5,689 bases of DNA from Bordetella parapertussis. GTDB lineage: Bacteria; Pseudomonadota; Gammaproteobacteria; Burkholderiales; Burkholderiaceae_C. Positions within the stretch are counted from its first letter, which is position 1. Each line of letters opens with the position of its first letter. The DNA lies in NCBI GenBank assembly GCA_945907335.1, contig CAMDSU010000129.1, forward strand, positions 1 through 5,689. The letters run 5' to 3'. The position numbers were made by a program, and so were the translations under genes. Below are positions 5,004 through 5,689 of the stretch, one piece after another. The notes beneath the pieces are model-generated. The model saw only the letters and a program-made list of their open reading frames with translations. It was not told the DNA's origin and did no database searches.

Positions 5004-5689
5004 ACAATGGTTTTGTCGGTTTTGGCACGCATCGCTCCCGCTTGCATGTCAAAGCGGAACATGCGGCATTCGATAGGGCCGTTCCACATCGGCACTTTGC
5101 GCGATTCTTTCAAACGCATGCGACCGGGTAATTTCAAATCAGGTGTCAGCACCCAGGCACGCCAACCGGCGTAGTTCTTTTTCCAATGGCTGGCCAGTTG
5201 ATTAAAGAAGTCACCGCCGTCTTGTACGTGTCCGGATTCACGGCCCGCTTTGTGTCCGTCATTCGTGTCTTGTTCGTCATCGAACGACTCTGGCGTACGC
5301 ACACCGCGTCTGGATGTGCCCGCCACACCGGCTGTCTCGATGCGCTCGCCATAAGGCGGGTTGACCAGCATCACGCCTGGCGTGTCGCCGGGCGGCATGC
5401 GTTGCAAGGCGTCACCGCCACGCAATTCGATGGCATGCGCCACACCGGCGCGCTCGGCATTGCGTTTGGCGAAATCAACCATGCGAAACGCCACGTCACT
5501 GGCAAACACTTTGGCGCGCGGCGCGCATTCTTGTGCAGCGGCCTGCTCTTTGAGTTGCTGCCACACATGCGCATCGAACATGCGCAAACGCTCAAAACCA
5601 AAACGCCTGTGTGCACCGGCTGCCATGCGACACGCGATTTGCGCGGCTTCAATGGCGATGGTGCCGCTGCCGCAACACGGGTCGTACAA
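5000..5689 (-). CDS. RlmL-like THUMP/SAM-dependent rRNA guanine-N2 methyltransferase, C-terminal part
   Basis: The gene continues past the right edge; 229 residues, the catalytic domain, are visible. The first codon in the window is TTG, read as an internal Leu. Motifs in order, numbered from the window edge, are motif I DPCCGSGT at 3-10 (SAM binding), F-A-S-D at 62-65, GGDAL at 91-95, motif IV NPPYGER at 110-116 (catalytic) and NGPIECR at 203-209 near the end. This pattern belongs to the RlmL/YcbY N-terminal-half family, which methylates guanine N2 in 23S rRNA (G2445 in E. coli); the THUMP domain should lie outside the window. The protein ends soon after the catalytic domain, so it lacks the RlmK half fused to it in E. 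coli. About 40 hydrophilic residues (119-158) are inserted after NPPYGER. The stop overlaps the PIN gene start. Confidence 0.9.
   Translation of the reverse strand: MYDPCCGSGTIAIEAAQIACRMAAGAHRRFGFERLRMFDAHVWQQLKEQAAAQECAPRAKVFASDVAFRMVDFAKRNAERAGVAHAIELRGGDALQRMPPGDTPGVMLVNPPYGERIETAGVAGTSRRGVRTPESFDDEQDTNDGHKAGRESGHVQDGGDFFNQLASHWKKNYAGWRAWVLTPDLKLPGRMRLKESRKVPMWNGPIECRMFRFDMQAGAMRAKTDKTIV

Overview
The window looks like the chromosome of a betaproteobacterium of the Burkholderiales, most likely Comamonadaceae (the Limnohabitans/Rhodoferax/Hydrogenophaga neighbourhood). The reasons are the protein flavour (Rpe, ApaG, ThiL and the THUMP-type RNA methyltransferase), the rpe-gph order with a divergent apaG, and the moderately high GC. 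This assignment is inference from recognised families; no database search was possible. The content is mostly housekeeping, with nine coding regions, two of them cut by the window edges.

Left block (1-1264, minus strand, reading right to left): rpe (ribulose-phosphate 3-epimerase), a small exported Lcl/DUF1566 protein, and the first 21 codons of a HAD phosphatase that fits gph (phosphoglycolate phosphatase). Rpe and Gph both belong to the Calvin/pentose-phosphate and 2-phosphoglycolate salvage neighbourhood. The DUF1566 gene sits between them, 18 nt after rpe and 3 nt before gph.

Centre block (1321-3716, plus strand): apaG, thiL, pgpA and pncC form a compact run with gaps of 6 nt and 12 nt, then a 4-nt ATGA overlap. 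It is divergent from rpe across 56 bp. The products act in unrelated pathways: ApaG of uncertain role, thiamine diphosphate synthesis, phosphatidylglycerol synthesis and NMN deamidation.

Right block (3699-5689, minus strand): the C-terminal part of an RlmL-like rRNA guanine-N2 methyltransferase overlaps by 4 nt (GTGA) a PIN-domain RNase-like protein. A 159-bp AT-rich gap follows, carrying a near-perfect inverted repeat. After it comes a two-domain gene joining a pterin-4a-carbinolamine dehydratase to an NTF2/SnoaL-like domain. That gene ends tail-to-tail with pncC, sharing 18 bp.

The items most worth a second look are the dehydratase-NTF2 fusion (with a possible internal start exactly at its domain boundary), the inverted repeat at 4465-4551, and the antitoxin-less PIN gene coupled to an RNA methyltransferase. 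No mobile element, CRISPR array, tRNA or rRNA was seen. Nothing here amounts to a clear new defence or biosynthetic system.
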